Shown here: one piece after another, positions 10,936-22,392 of the stretch
Layout of the letters: every line of letters begins with the position of its first letter
Position numbering within the stretch: the stretch's first letter is position 1
The notes under the pieces: generated by a model
Told to the model about the DNA's origin: nothing
What the model saw: only the letters and a program-made list of their open reading frames with translations
The model's database searches: none
Made by a program: the position numbers and the translations under genes
Assembly: GCF_043641665.1 (NCBI RefSeq)
Contig: NC_092186.1
Coordinates: forward strand, 26,259,501 to 26,323,500
Length of the DNA: 64,000 bases
Reading direction: 5' to 3'
Origin: Enoplosus armatus
Lineage: Eukaryota > Chordata > Actinopteri > Centrarchiformes > Enoplosidae

Positions 10936-12576
10936 ATGTATCATATTTGTGATGTGCTCTAAACTTAAATTACTGTCAGACTACAAACCAGACGCCAAGA
11001 CTCCTTGCAACTACCGGAACCTCGGAAGCCCAAATTAACCCTCAGCTCTCTACAGTGATGCAGCGAGCAAGTGAGGCAGACTCTCTAAACGTGGTACTGT
11101 AACTGCAGCTCTGAGTCTGCACACAGCAATGACTCTCGACAGTCATACAGGAGAGGTGCTTGGGTGAGATGCAGCTCTACTGACAGTCATACTGCTGGCC
11201 TTTACAACAAGACCAGCCACAATCGATGCTTTACAAGGTAGACGGCTGACCGAGCATCTGCTGCCCTATCAGATGCCCCCCCCCCCACCGCTTCGTCTCT
11301 CTCTTCCTTTGTTCTTCATCTATTCTGTTGCTCTCACACCCTCCCTCCATTCCTGTGGCTCTCAGTCAAGTTTGCTACACACAGCTCTTAAGCCGTGGCT
11401 ACCATAATTGACGGCCTCTGGTCCTGCTGCACTTGTGAGGAGGGGAGGTAGCAGGGGTGCAGGGAGTCCCATTCATCCAGTGGAGAGTGAGCGGGAGGCC
11501 TCCATGTCCTCTGACCCAAAGAGGTTCCTCCCTCACCGCCTCCTCTGTCACACTAATGTGTGTGAATGAAAAACGCTTCTCACAGTGAAAACAAAGGATC
11601 ATTAACTCAAGACTTCCTTTTCTCACTCTTAGCAGGTTGTGTTTTCTAGCAGTTAAGATGTCTTGAAACAGCTCAGTGGATGTAGGGAGCACATGTACTG
11701 TAGTACTTAGGGGTATGCATCTCTCCCTTATCAGACAATCCGATAGGCTACAATACAATTCAGATATGTCGCCCTACTGCGGTGACAGTCAATGTCTACT
11801 TATGGCAATCATTCCTGGGAACCACGAACAGGCAAAAAAACACGTTCTGGTTACTCTGTCGATCTCAACAACTTCACTTCAGTTCAGTCTGCGAGCTGGA
11901 GGCCAGACAAAGCTGTCCGTGAATCTGCAGGCTCTATTTTGTCTCTCTCCTCTACATCTTAATCACATTTTCTGCAGTAGTACTGTCCTACTCTACCTGC
12001 CTGTCCATACACCAGCCAGGGGGCTTTCGGCTCAGTCCTGCTGTCCTGCCTCTCACAGGGACGATTTAAGGTATTTCAGTCTTGGCAGCAGAGAGGCTCA
12101 AGGCAGATCAACCTGATGGGGTCTGTTGTCGGATCAGATCCCCTGACTGTCTGGGCGACACACCTCTAGCTTAGCGAACACCATCTAGAGACATCTGCCA
12201 GGAACAGCGACCACTATTGACTCACGTCAGTTCCCCTGTCTGCTGAGCTTTCATTAGCTTACTGAAGAACAACCCTCTATTCTGTCTGCAGCATCAGAGA
12301 GAGACGGATTACCAGGTTTTCAGAATTACGATTGGCCAAGAATTTCCACATACAGAGGTCATGGTGATCTTGAATGTAACCACTATGAGCTACAAGCGAT
12401 CGCAAGGAAAATCTTCAGGTGCTCTTGCTGAAGGCAGCGTTGTGAGGTCCAACACCTTCTGCCATGATTCCACCTTGACGCAGTGCGTTCATGGCCACTT
12501 ATTAACGTGCTAATATGAACATGCTAACTTAATCAGTAGGTGCTGAGTCAACCAGCCGCAATGTGTGCATATTAAG
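10936..12576. other. Non-coding stretch, nothing recognised
   Basis: An open frame at 11676-12116 (+, 146 aa) lacks any recognisable domain. I treat it as chance. Confidence 0.4.
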
Positions 12577-13075
12577 TATGGGGATGTCAGTTTTGGTTTT
12601 TACTTTTGATAGCCCGACACCCATTAACCGGTTCATTTTTAAGAAAAAACATAACATGGCGCAGAGCCCCAGGGGACGCGAGAGGGGGAGGTAGCTAGTA
12701 GGTAGTCAGAGCTAGCTTGTCTGCCCCAGCTAGCTTGACTTTTAGCTCATCCTTCCCCTCAAAGTGTTTTTCAACGTGCTTAGTCACAGCAGCTCTCGAT
12801 GGCATAACGTACTCGGGCTCGATGTACCGAACAAAGTCCTTTGAATCCATCCTTTCTAGAGGAAATGGTCCCACACCATGCTTTGTTTAGCTCAATTTAG
12901 TTTTTACTGCTAGCTAGCAAAGCCGTTAGCGGAATGTGTGTGTGCAAATTAACCGGTTCTGATCTCAGGAGTAAGACAAAGATTACGTCTAAAAATGGCT
13001 GCAAATTAGCACTAGTACGCATGCTATCGATGCATCTTGACTTTTTTCTGGCAAATGTGGTGTACGTTTGCACTA
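12577..13075 (-). mobile_element. hAT element relic
   Basis: It is bounded on the left by a ggggatgtcagttttggtt end-like sequence. Two aaccggttc blocks (12626 and 12951 areas) resemble the ends of fish hAT elements. It contains a piece of hAT transposase on the minus strand. The right boundary is uncertain. Confidence 0.55.
12695..12850 (-). pseudogene. hAT (ZBED-like) transposase fragment
   Basis: A 51-codon minus-strand frame starts at ATG 12850 and ends at TAG 12695-12697. It has segments FVRYIEPEYVMPSRAAVTKH and KVKLAGADKLALTT. These match the family pattern of hAT/ZBED transposases just before the RNase H-like core: the 'P-x-Y-x-x-PSR' block followed by the strand that leads into LTTD, which carries the first catalytic Asp. 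Here that Asp is replaced by Tyr and a stop follows at once. Neither the zinc-finger N-terminus nor the dimerisation C-terminus is visible. It is a dead relic. It could also be part of an old domesticated ZBED-type gene, but I see no other exons. Confidence 0.6.
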
Positions 13076-13249
13076 CCACCTGGTCTTAGATAACCACAGA
13101 TGTTAGGTGCTGCTCAGTGACTACGGCTAGACAGGTAACTGTCCTCTGGGGCTCAGTCAAGACAGTTACAGCATCTTACTGACACCAACTGGCAAATGGA
13201 GACAGGACATAGATGGGATTTTGCTGCAGTGTGCACGCACATGCGCACA

Positions 13250-13253
<4 letters not shown>

Positions 13254-13295
<42 letters not shown>
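13254..13295. repeat. (CA)n microsatellite
   Basis: About 20 CA units. Confidence 0.97.
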
Positions 13296-13298
<3 letters not shown>

Positions 13299-13864
13299 AA
13301 GCTTCAAATCCACCATCAGTATGCTTAATAGGCCTGCAGTGAATCAGGTGGGGAAGGAGGCACCAGGGAAGAAGAGGGAGGGATGGAAGGGAGGGTGTGA
13401 GTCATGTAGAGAAGGGCAGAGGAGACAGTAGGTGGAGACAGAGGATGAGAGGGCAATGGAGATAGAGGGGATGGGGGTGGGAAGGCAACTGGTGTTTGTA
13501 GATGAATGAAGCAGCCAGCAGGATAATGGAGAGAAAGGCAGGAGTGAAATGAAAGACAATGGAGGAAGGACATTCACTGGCCTCAGGCATCTGCAGCGAT
13601 GGGTGCAATTTGCATTTGTGTAGATGTGAGAGAGTATGTGCATGGGCGAGTATGTGTTCCTGAGGAATCTATGGCAGCTGCCTGACCCGTCCCCTTAAAG
13701 ACAATCTGGACAATAATGCCAATGCAATGTAGCCATCTGATCAGCAGTGGGTATTAAGACATAGTGTTTCACAAAGGAGAGACGACAGCAGACGTGTCAC
13801 TGTATGAGCGAGCAGACTTCCCAGTGTGCCGATTGGCTAAAAACTGCAACTGCTGCATACCGAA

Positions 13865-13927
13865 GAATCTCCTCTGTGAATTTCTCAATTTACTCCTTGA
13901 ATCCCAGCTGAGATCCTGACCCAGCTG
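13865..13927 (+). repeat. Direct repeat, copy 1
   Basis: It shares ccttgaatcccagctgagat and surrounding bases with 14990-15053. The family was not recognised. Confidence 0.65.
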
Positions 13928-14989
13928 AACTAGCCGCGACTCCCCCACCTCGCCCGGTGGCTCTCCTCCTTTGTTGAGGTCTAGGGCTTATGGCAAATGG
14001 GGTTCATTAAAGGCTGTCAAAAATTCATTCAATAACAACGACATTAGAACATTTTAAAAACCTAGCTTTATCTAATTATATGGAGTACACAACATGAGAT
14101 ACTGGATTTTTAGTTATTTGCATTGTTACAAATGTCAACTGGGATTTCAAATGAGGTTCCCCTACTTCTGGAAAAGTTCCGGTTTCACTTCAGCTCTCTG
14201 TAACTAAATACAAATATTTTCACAATCAAGGTTTTGTATAAAAGCCCATGTCTAATATAGCCGGTTTCAAATAAAGGCCTGGTTCTCCCTGCAGCTGAGG
14301 TTAATAGGGGCCACTATTTAAGAACAGTTACATGAATATGAGCTGATATATATTCAAATATTGGGAGCCACATGCCTCAAAAATCTACTGTTGATCAGGT
14401 TGTAAAGTTGTATACCAGAATGATTGTTGACCATGGTAAGTGTCCCATAAATTTACTTCACAAACTGGCACATGCATATTGATTCTACTATACCATGATG
14501 AGGTATGCATCCAGCCCATGCTAATTCAGTGAAGTAGGTATGTTAAAAAGGCCATATTAACAAGAACAGGCTTTTTGAAAGAATTCAGCAGAAGGAGCTT
14601 TACTCCACATGGATCAGGATCACCCACACTCCACTGGTGTTATTATTCCCTCTTGGCTTAGCACCAGCGGGACACAGGCCTGTCCTTTCACTCAGTCCTT
14701 TGTTTCGCTTTGTCTGCTCTCAATTGGCTTAATCGGTGTCCCTCTGAGGGCCAGTGGACGTGATGCTGGAGGGTTGGAACACAGCAGGGGGGGAGGAGAG
14801 TACTCATCCTATATCATGTTTAAAGGGATATGGTCCACAATCTGGAAAATGGATGTCACTCATTTACCTAGGGTCTGTCTTCGAAACTACAGTTGTCAAT
14901 GAGACAACAGATACCCCCTCCCCCCTCCATCTACTCCATTCTACCACCACACACCAGAAATTCCTTGTTGCCACCAGTCTACAAACAGC

Positions 14990-15053
14990 GGATCCCCTCA
15001 GTGAATTCCTTGAATTCCTCCTTGAATCCCAGCTGAGATCCGGAGCCAGCTGT
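14990..15053 (+). repeat. Direct repeat, copy 2
   Basis: See copy 1 at 13865. The shared core is ccttgaatcccagctgagat, followed by a related cagccagct tail. Confidence 0.65.
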
Positions 15054-15189
15054 AGACTACATCCTTCTGAGGAAAAAAAGGATTTGGCAATATATATTGA
15101 CGCTCTCATTTGTTTTTGTCACATTATTTGTGTGTTGCTTTGCACTGCACAGGATTCTTGGGGGAGGTAATTTATTAGCACTTTGCAGA

Positions 15190-15354
15190 TAGGGATGGGA
15201 ATCGAGAACCGGTTCCAAATTGTCCGATCCATCAGAACTGTATGCCTCCGAGTTCATCAATTCCTTTTATTGATGCCAGAATGTTTTTTTTAAACAGATG
15301 CGCATTGCAGAATAATGATGGAAGCTGGAAACTAGCAACAGATTCCGTTATGAG
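15190..15354 (+). repeat. hAT-like end fragment (TAGGGATGGG)
   Basis: It starts TAGGGATGGGAATCGAGAACC, the end type also seen inverted at about 38507. The fragment stops where the L1 remnant begins, so the L1 may have inserted into it. Confidence 0.5.
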
Positions 15355-17210
15355 GGTACATTTCCTATTAAAATAACATTAGTGTTTGCGGATGATAATA
15401 ATAATAATATTTCTTAAAAATATGGAAAAATCTATTCCTGAATTATTAGGACTCATTAACGTATTTGGAAAAATCTCAGGCTATAAGTTGAACAAATCTA
15501 AATCATCAATAATGTTCCTAAATCAATTAGAAAGCAAAAGTCCTCCTGAAATAGTCACTCAATTCAAAATAGTAGATTGCTTCACATATCTGGGCATTCA
15601 AATTGTCCCACGACTTAAAGCTATGGTAGCCAGTAATTACGAACTATTCATGCAAGAAATCTCAAAACTACTGGATAGGTGGACACCCATACCAATGTCA
15701 CTAATAGGGAAAATAAATGTCCTTAAGATGAATATACTGCCTAAACTATTGTATTTGTTTCAAAATCTTCCACTTCCTCCTCCAAGTAACCTGTTCACCC
15801 AACTAAAAAGACTGGTTGTTAGATTTTTGTGGAATAATAGACACAAATAATAGTTCCCGAACACGACTGTCACTATTGTACTTGCAGGGGGGGGGGGCTT
15901 AAATGTCCCAATCCACTTTGGTACTATTGGGCAGCACAGTTAAGAACATTGTTGTTTTACTTCACAGAAAGAGATGGAGCAACTCCAGCTAAGTCTACCT
16001 CTCCCTATTTATTTGTACTCAGCAAACGTCAAAAATCTTAAAAAAGAATACAAAAAACCCTATAGTGAGAAACATGATTGTAGTGTGGCACCAAGTTAAA
16101 AAGTATCTGAAAGAGATGTCCTCTCTCTCTGTCTTCAATCTTCTGTCTTGGGCTACAAAGGTGCTGGGAAAAATAGGAGATCTTAACAACCCGCAAAAGG
16201 TGCTGATGACATGAAGAAATAGTTGATAAACTTAACATACCCCGTAAACACTTTTTTAAATACCTGCAGCTGAGAAGCTTCATTAGAGCCCAACAAAATC
16301 AAACTTTATGCATCCCCTCACTGTCTACCATAGAAAAACTAATGACCATGAATTGTTTAGGGAAGGGCTTAAATTCCGAAATATATCAGTGCCTGGTAGA
16401 TGGATGTACAGAGTCATCCGTGGAGAGGCTGGAGGCATGGAGAGAGGACTTACATGAAGACATCTCAGTGGAAGAGTGGGAGGAGGCATGTACTAAAGAA
16501 CAATCGATATCACAATCACAATATACGATCACAATACTCGTCTGAAGTTACTGCAATATAACTGGTTGATGCGAACGTGTATAACCCCGGAAAAACTCAA
16601 CAGATATAATAGAGCCATACCCAATATCTGTACCAAATGTGAGAAGGAAAAGGGTACACTTTCCCATTGTATTTGGCAGTGTACAAAAATTCTTTCAAGA
16701 AGTGAAACAAAGCATCCAAGACATTTTACAGATTCAAGTACCCTTACTCCCACAGCTGTTTATATTAGGTTTATACCTAAATAATTTGAAAATTAAAAAG
16801 AATCAACGAATATTTGTAGATTTAAGCATATTATTGGCAAAAAGAGTAATAGCCCTCTCATGGGAAAAACATCAGAAGACCAAGAGTAAGCAGATGGTTG
16901 TCTGAGCTATCTACAACTCTCCCTTTAGAGAAAATTACTTATACAATAAAATTATAATACAATATAATATAATTTCCATCAGATCTGGGACCCCTTCATA
17001 TACTACATACCAGGAACAGACTTGACGCATATGATGGAGGTGCCTGGGGATGAGTAGATAGTGGCCCTCCGCAGTGACCAATACAACAGAAATGTGTTTT
17101 GTCTTTTTTTCTATAAAACGGACTAGAATAGAGTATAACTCACTGAATTGATCCCCAACCAAGAACCGGAATAATCTGTTTTGTTCAACATGTAATTGTT
17201 GGTAAAAAAA
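15355..17210 (+). mobile_element. L1-like LINE, 5'-truncated and decayed
   Basis: This is the 3' portion of an L1-type non-LTR retrotransposon on the plus strand. It opens at the reverse-transcriptase active site, VFADD at 15382-15396, in a frame one base away from the ORF that follows. A thumb-like region follows. The C-terminal zinc-knuckle CTKCEKEKGTLSHCIWQC (C-x2-C-x8-H-x4-C) is at about 16629-16682, with the FILGLYLNNLKIKKNQ region after it. The middle (15850-16560) is broken by several stops and frameshifts. The sequence ends near aaaaaaaacaacaac at 17203-17220, possibly the remains of a poly-A tail. Confidence 0.85.
15386..15850 (+). pseudogene. L1 reverse transcriptase, fragment after the FADD motif
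   Basis: This is the longest open piece of the L1 ORF2 remnant. After a Met/Ile run translated from an ATA microsatellite-like stretch, it carries SGYKLNKSKSSIMF and CFTYLGIQI, typical of L1 reverse transcriptases just after the catalytic Asp pair. The region that follows (LMGKINVLKMNILPKLLYLF type) is the thumb-like segment. The active-site FADD is encoded immediately upstream but in another frame. A one-base change in the ATA run explains this. Endonuclease and finger domains are absent through truncation. It is not functional. Confidence 0.85.
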
Positions 17211-18194
17211 ACAACAACATTAGCGCTTTAGCGTTGCCACGCAGGCAGGCTCAGCAGATTTTTTCTTTGACTAAGAAAGTTTTCTACTCAGACTCAAACT
17301 AGGGATGCCCCAAGATGTCACTTATATATGAGTGAAAATTAGAGTGTGTGAATGTGAAAAATGATTTGGTTGCACCAGTGCTCTGTTCTGACACCCGGGT
17401 TGGCAAAATACATGGATGCACTTAGCGACGGTAACAAAGCTGTCATCTCTCCTTCGCTTCGACTGTTGCTGTCATCGGTTAAAATTACAAACATCAAATT
17501 TTTCTTCAGCACAGCACACCAAGCATTGAGGCTATTTCTATCAGCTAGAACAGCGGTTCTGATTTAATTTAAAGAAGAAACCAAATTATACCTGGAATAC
17601 ACTCCAGATAGCGGCAGCCACCGGCCTGATGGCAAGCCTGTTAGCGATAGCATTAGCTTAGCCTCATCAGCAGTTTGGCAAATGTGTCATAATATGAACA
17701 ACGATACCATATCATGACCTAAATTGACCCAGAGCTGCGTCAGGATCTGAATCTGAGCTGGGGTGACGATGACCATCGCGTTGTACATTCACGTTGTTTT
17801 AATTAATCAGAGCACCACATCACAATGTCGGAGAAAAAAATGAAAACCTTCCAAGTTTTTACAAGTTGGGAAAAGACGAGTTAAACAGATTTGTGAGGAA
17901 AAACTCACTGGCAAGCAGTCCAAATGCAGGCTGAAGTTAGTTCGATAATGACCAACTGGTCATGTTCTACCTATACGACTGGCGTCAAGATTGAGTTAAA
18001 GTTCTATATTGATCAGCTGGACTAACGTCAGTGACTGATCAGAGAGTTATTGTAAAGGAGATCACAGAGCCGGTGGATCTCCATGACACCTAGCAATATC
18101 ATGTAAGTATTTCAGGACATCTGACCCATCCCTGCAGTTTCACAAGGTCCCTGTGGATATATATGTATTGTGTGCATTTACAAAATAGAACTAT
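17211..18194. other. Non-coding stretch, nothing recognised
   Basis: No exon or element end could be supported. Confidence 0.4.
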
Positions 18195-18512
18195 TAGTCA
18201 ATTCATTGGTAAGTCAATCAACAACTATTTTGATAATTTTTTTTAATAAAAATGCAAAAACTCTCTGGTTGCAGCTTCTCAAATATGAATATATTCTGGT
18301 TTCCTTAGTCTTTAATGATAACAAACTAAAATTATAATAATAATTATTCACCTTGGGCTTTGGGGAAATGTAGCTTGGGCTTTGGGGAAATGTATTTTTT
18401 TTTTTTTAAATGTACCATTTTCTGACGTTTTGTAGACCAAATGATGAATCCATTAATGGAGAAAAGAATGGTCAGATTAATTGAGAATGAAAATGATTGT
18501 TAGTAAACTGGG
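18195..18512. mobile_element. Degraded hAT MITE (GGCTGCAAC family)
   Basis: The interior resembles the elements at 20692-21034 and 27505-27793: ctattttgataattttt, gttgcagcttctcaaatatg, then agattaattgagaatgaaaa and tgattgttagt. The ends have decayed. It contains a 21-22 bp tandem duplication, cttgggctttggggaaatgta, at about 18352-18394. Confidence 0.6.
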
Positions 18513-20376
18513 TCTTCATGTCTTTTCTCCAATAACAGCGAGTAGAACGGTTGGGCCCAGCTCTGTGCTACTCAACTATTAATGGAATCTGTTAGCGCTA
18601 CAGTGTTTGCTTCAAGCAGGGTGTAACTGAGCAGCAAGTCAGCACTGCTACCCACACTGCTGACAGTGACACTGACATGGCTGTGATTAGCAGTTTCGGT
18701 GGGATGTTTTCAATATTACATGAAAGAAAAAAAAACATCCTACATTCCTATTTGTCGCAAAAATTTGTCTGCATCTTCAACTGCTTCAGCTAAAGCGCCG
18801 CCGTGATGTGCCTCGAAGTACACGCGGAAAACTGGGAGAAGAATACAGGCACATGGGCGGGCACATTTGTTAATGCAGCCTGTCAGTGTTTCCTCCCGCA
18901 CCCCCCAGGGCTCTGAAGGTGTGATTCCCCTTCTTTAAGACCCACCTGCTCCCTCACTCAACCAGCTGGTCGGCTCTAGGAAGTAGCACGGCTGCAGCTA
19001 AGCACACAGCACGTAGTTTACTTTCACTTAATGCTCTTTGTGAAGAGACGTTTTGTGTCCTGTGATGTGTTTTCTTGAACTTTATTGGTTGCTAGAAGGG
19101 TTTTCAGATGTCTCGCTGTCACCCTCATGCTCAACCTTTATCTTTCTGATTGGGCAGTCATGTAAAAGTAGCGGTGACAGGTTTTTTTATTAGACAGACC
19201 TTTATTTCTAGTATATGTGATCATATTTTAGCAATCATACAATATTATAATATTTTCTGATCTGCTCCCCTCTTCATTTGCTGTTGACGCGAACACAACA
19301 GTTCCCTTCATGTTTACCTGTTGTCTTGATGATTGATTGATGTTCATTTTTTTTTTAACCACTACTGTCAGCTACTGTCAATGAAACACTTCCTGAAACA
19401 GATGTTTCACATTCAAAAGCCTTCCAGTGGCTCAAAGGGCATAATCCATCATTTTTTGTTTGTGTGTTAGGCTTTTAATTTGAAACAAATGCAGGAAGTC
19501 TTGAGTTTAATTTATTGTATGGTATAGTAAAGTAGTAGGGAAAGTATATTATCCTAAATTTACCATTCCAACCCCCTCAATGTTGTTTACCCAGCCTTTA
19601 TTAGCAACCAGGTTTTAATTGTTTGTATTGGCATATGACAGACTAAATTTGAGTTAATTTAAAATTAACATATGTGTGGTCTAGTCAGAAGCCACAGTGA
19701 AACTCTGCAGAGTTGCTCTCACTGTATTTGTCCTATTGCCTTACTGTAGTAAAAAATGTGTTTGTCCTGCATCAACTGCTTTGGTCCTTGACAAACTGTC
19801 AAGGCTTCCCAACAGCTGCCATGTCACGGAAACGTATTCATTTCCCATTTCAACAAAGGCCCATATGGTCCGGGGATTATAGAAGAGTCTGCAGTACACA
19901 GAGTGAAACCTGCGATAACTGCAGTCATTCTTACAAAATCACGTTTTCTTTAGTGAATTTAAGTATAATGAAACGGGAACTATCGAGGGGGTCAGAGCTC
20001 ACTTTGAGACTGACTGCTTAATGAAGAAGAGAGGCACACTGCACCTCCAGCAAGGACTGCTGTAATCCTGACAAAGCGATGATGAATGCAGCTTTCTGGC
20101 TGGTAGGGAGGGATGAGAGCGGACTCTGAGGAGCAGGAGGAACAGCTGAAATGTGATTCACTGGGATTAGCATTATCAGGGGAAGACTGTCTTCATAAGA
20201 AACTTTTATTTTATAAATTGCAAGCAGAGCAGGTTTACATGGAAGTAAATCTACAACAAACTACAGAAATTACAAATCACGGGATGTACAAAGGTAACAA
20301 TACTCCCATGTGGACAGGGCTTTAGAAGGGTTTTAGGATGTACGGAATGTTGATACTTTCGAGATTGGTCACAATA
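18513..20376. other. Non-coding stretch, nothing recognised
   Basis: AT-rich, with poly-T runs near 19349. The frames at 19697-20021 have no recognised domain. Confidence 0.4.
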
Positions 20377-20584
20377 TAGAGTGCTGCAGAAAATAAGTCC
20401 TAAAACCCGGAATTAGTTCGCATTTTTACACTTCCGGTTCCCTCGTCTCTGTGTTTAACACAATCTTAAGAGATTTCAACGTTCTATTCTTTCTGCAATA
20501 ATCCAAAATCCTGTGGAAAAATCCCATTGGCTTTGCTAACGTCCGGGTTTGCCTACAAAAATATGTCATCCCTGCAACATACTA
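20377..20584. mobile_element. TA-flanked MITE, copy 3 (short)
   Basis: It has the same TAGAGTGCTGCAG left end as the copies at 7064 and 46762. The right end is slightly altered (ctgcaacatacta). Only about 208 bp remain. The first ~85 bp and last ~120 bp of the family are joined, skipping the central several hundred bases. Confidence 0.8.
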
Positions 20585-20611
20585 TCGGGAATAATGAGTG
20601 CTTATCTAGAG

Positions 20612-21325
20612 TAGGGCTGCAACGACCAATCATTTTCCTTATCAGTTAATGTGTCAATGACTTCTTTGATTAATTGTTGGTTTATAAATTGTAGAGCTGC
20701 ACCGACTAGTTGAGTAGTCGCTCAAAAGAAAATTAGTTGCCAACTATTTTGATGATCGATAAATCGTTCCAGTTGTTTTTCAAGCAAAAATGTCAAACAT
20801 TTGCGGGTTCCAGCTTCTTAAAAGTGAGGATTTGCTGCTTTTCTTCGTCGTCGTTTGTGACAGTAAATGAAGAGTCTTTTGGTTTCAGCCTGTTGGTTGG
20901 ACAAAAGAAGCAATTTGAGGTCTGTGAAAATTGTGTTGAGCATTTTTCAATTTTTTTTCACATTTTACAGACTAAAGCGAGAAAATAATAAGCAGATTAA
21001 TCGATAATGAAGATGAACGCTAGTTGCAGCCCTAATAAATTGCCAGAAAATAGTGAAAAATGTCCATCACAATTTCCTAGAATCCAAGGTGATGTCTTCA
21101 GATGTCTTGTTCAAAAGTCCAAAACAATTTACAATGATATCAAACAGGGAAAACCTGAAAATCTGAGAGATTGGAGAAGCTACGACCAGAGAATGTTTGG
21201 TATTTTTTTTGGCACCCAGCCCAATGCTAGTGCCGGGTTAAATGGTTAACCGTTGATTGATTGATTATCAAAATTGTTGCTGATTTTCTGTCGATCATCT
21301 AATCAAAATCACCTAACAACTGTCA
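20612..21325. mobile_element. hAT MITE A, interrupted by a second hAT MITE
   Basis: The left end is TAGGGCTGCAACGACCAATC. After the nested insert it resumes at 21043 with ccagaaaatagtgaaaaatg and runs to a decayed right end near 21325 (the gattgattgattatcaaaat area). The ends and interior match a common fish non-autonomous hAT family, by my recognition. It carries no transposase. Confidence 0.75.
20692..21034. mobile_element. hAT MITE B, nested in MITE A
   Basis: A 343-bp element. It starts TAGAGCTGCACCGACTAG, ends AGTTGCAGCCCTA, and is flanked on both sides by the identical 8-mer ATAAATTG (20684-20691 and 21035-21042), the hAT target-duplication length. Removing the insert and one 8-mer restores an uninterrupted MITE A. 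Confidence 0.9.
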
Positions 21326-22113
21326 TGCAGCAGTACCCATTGTCTTAGGTGAGGTAAGCTAATATTACTACCAAGCTGTTTTCCAACATTAATGCAAATG
21401 ACCCCATCTCCACCTAGTATTAACCCTTTGAACTCTGCAATAGAAATGGTCCGCCAGTGCCTGCATTAGTATTTGTGCTTATTGTGATGTCATTTCTGTG
21501 AGTATCTTCAAATGCTTCATATCCCTAAAAATCTGTACAACCTATGCGAAAAGCTTATGTAAGTCAATAAACCACAATAATTGATAAAAGTATTGAAATT
21601 GTGTCATAAGTAAAGAAAATACAAAAGCCTGACGTATTTCCATCAAATTTTGCTAAATAAATCCAAAAGATTTCTAAATGTAGAAACATGAACAAATATT
21701 TCTTAAAGATATTTGAACTATGCACATTTTTTTAGTTTCTCAATCTCTCTCTGACTTTCCTATTGCACCACACGTAAAGCAATGTAACGTAATGTAATGT
21801 CGTCATCACGATGCTCAGGACAGAACATACACACACCCGACCCAATCCCGAGCACACCGCAGTCAATCACAGCCGTCACTCATGACGTTTCACCCCCTTT
21901 CACCACAAACTAATTAAAACCAAACTTTTCAGAAATGGATTTTTTTTTCGTTTGGCCCATGTCCCATCTGCTCACAAGACAATTTTTACCCAAAACAACA
22001 GTGTGTCTGGTGACGTACAATATAATAGCAGTTTAAAGTTGGAAATGTCTCTTTAGCAGCCCTGCAGATTGGAGTCTCTACAGACAAGTGTGACAGGACA
22101 CAGCATCTGTGTA

Positions 22114-22142
22114 ACACACACACACACACACACACGCACACA
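22114..22142. repeat. (CA)n microsatellite
   Basis: About 11 AC units, then gcacaca. Confidence 0.93.
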
Positions 22143-22351
22143 GGCCACAGTGTGACATCTGCTATTAGGGCTGCAGATTGCACCACCGCGGAGAGAGGGA
22201 GACATGGAAAAGGAAGAGAGAGCCAAAATGTGGAGGGACGGCACAGTTAGGATGTAAAACATGGTCAGACAGTGTGATGTAACGTCACAGTGCCTTAACA
22301 TCATATTGGCAAAGCTGCGCTTGCCACCACACCCTGCTGCTTCCTCACTCC

Positions 22352-22392
22352 CACACACACACACACACACACACTAAACACACACACACACA
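22352..22392. repeat. (CA)n microsatellite, interrupted
   Basis: Two CA runs separated by ctaaa. Confidence 0.93.

Larger units (their letters stand above)
13296..15189. other. Non-coding stretch with a ~60-bp direct repeat pair
   Basis: It contains a purine-rich patch (13340-13570) that gives spurious Pro/Ser-rich frames on the minus strand. Blocks 13865-13927 and 14990-15053 are similar to each other. Frames at 14609-14902 and 14754-15170 have no recognisable product. Confidence 0.4.

Noticed and set aside
11676..12116. 146-aa plus-strand frame
   Set aside because: No recognisable domain, no start context or splice support; length is possible by chance in 64 kb.
13325..13643. Pro/Ser-rich minus-strand frames of 68-99 aa
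   Set aside because: They arise from a purine-rich low-complexity patch, open in several frames at once.
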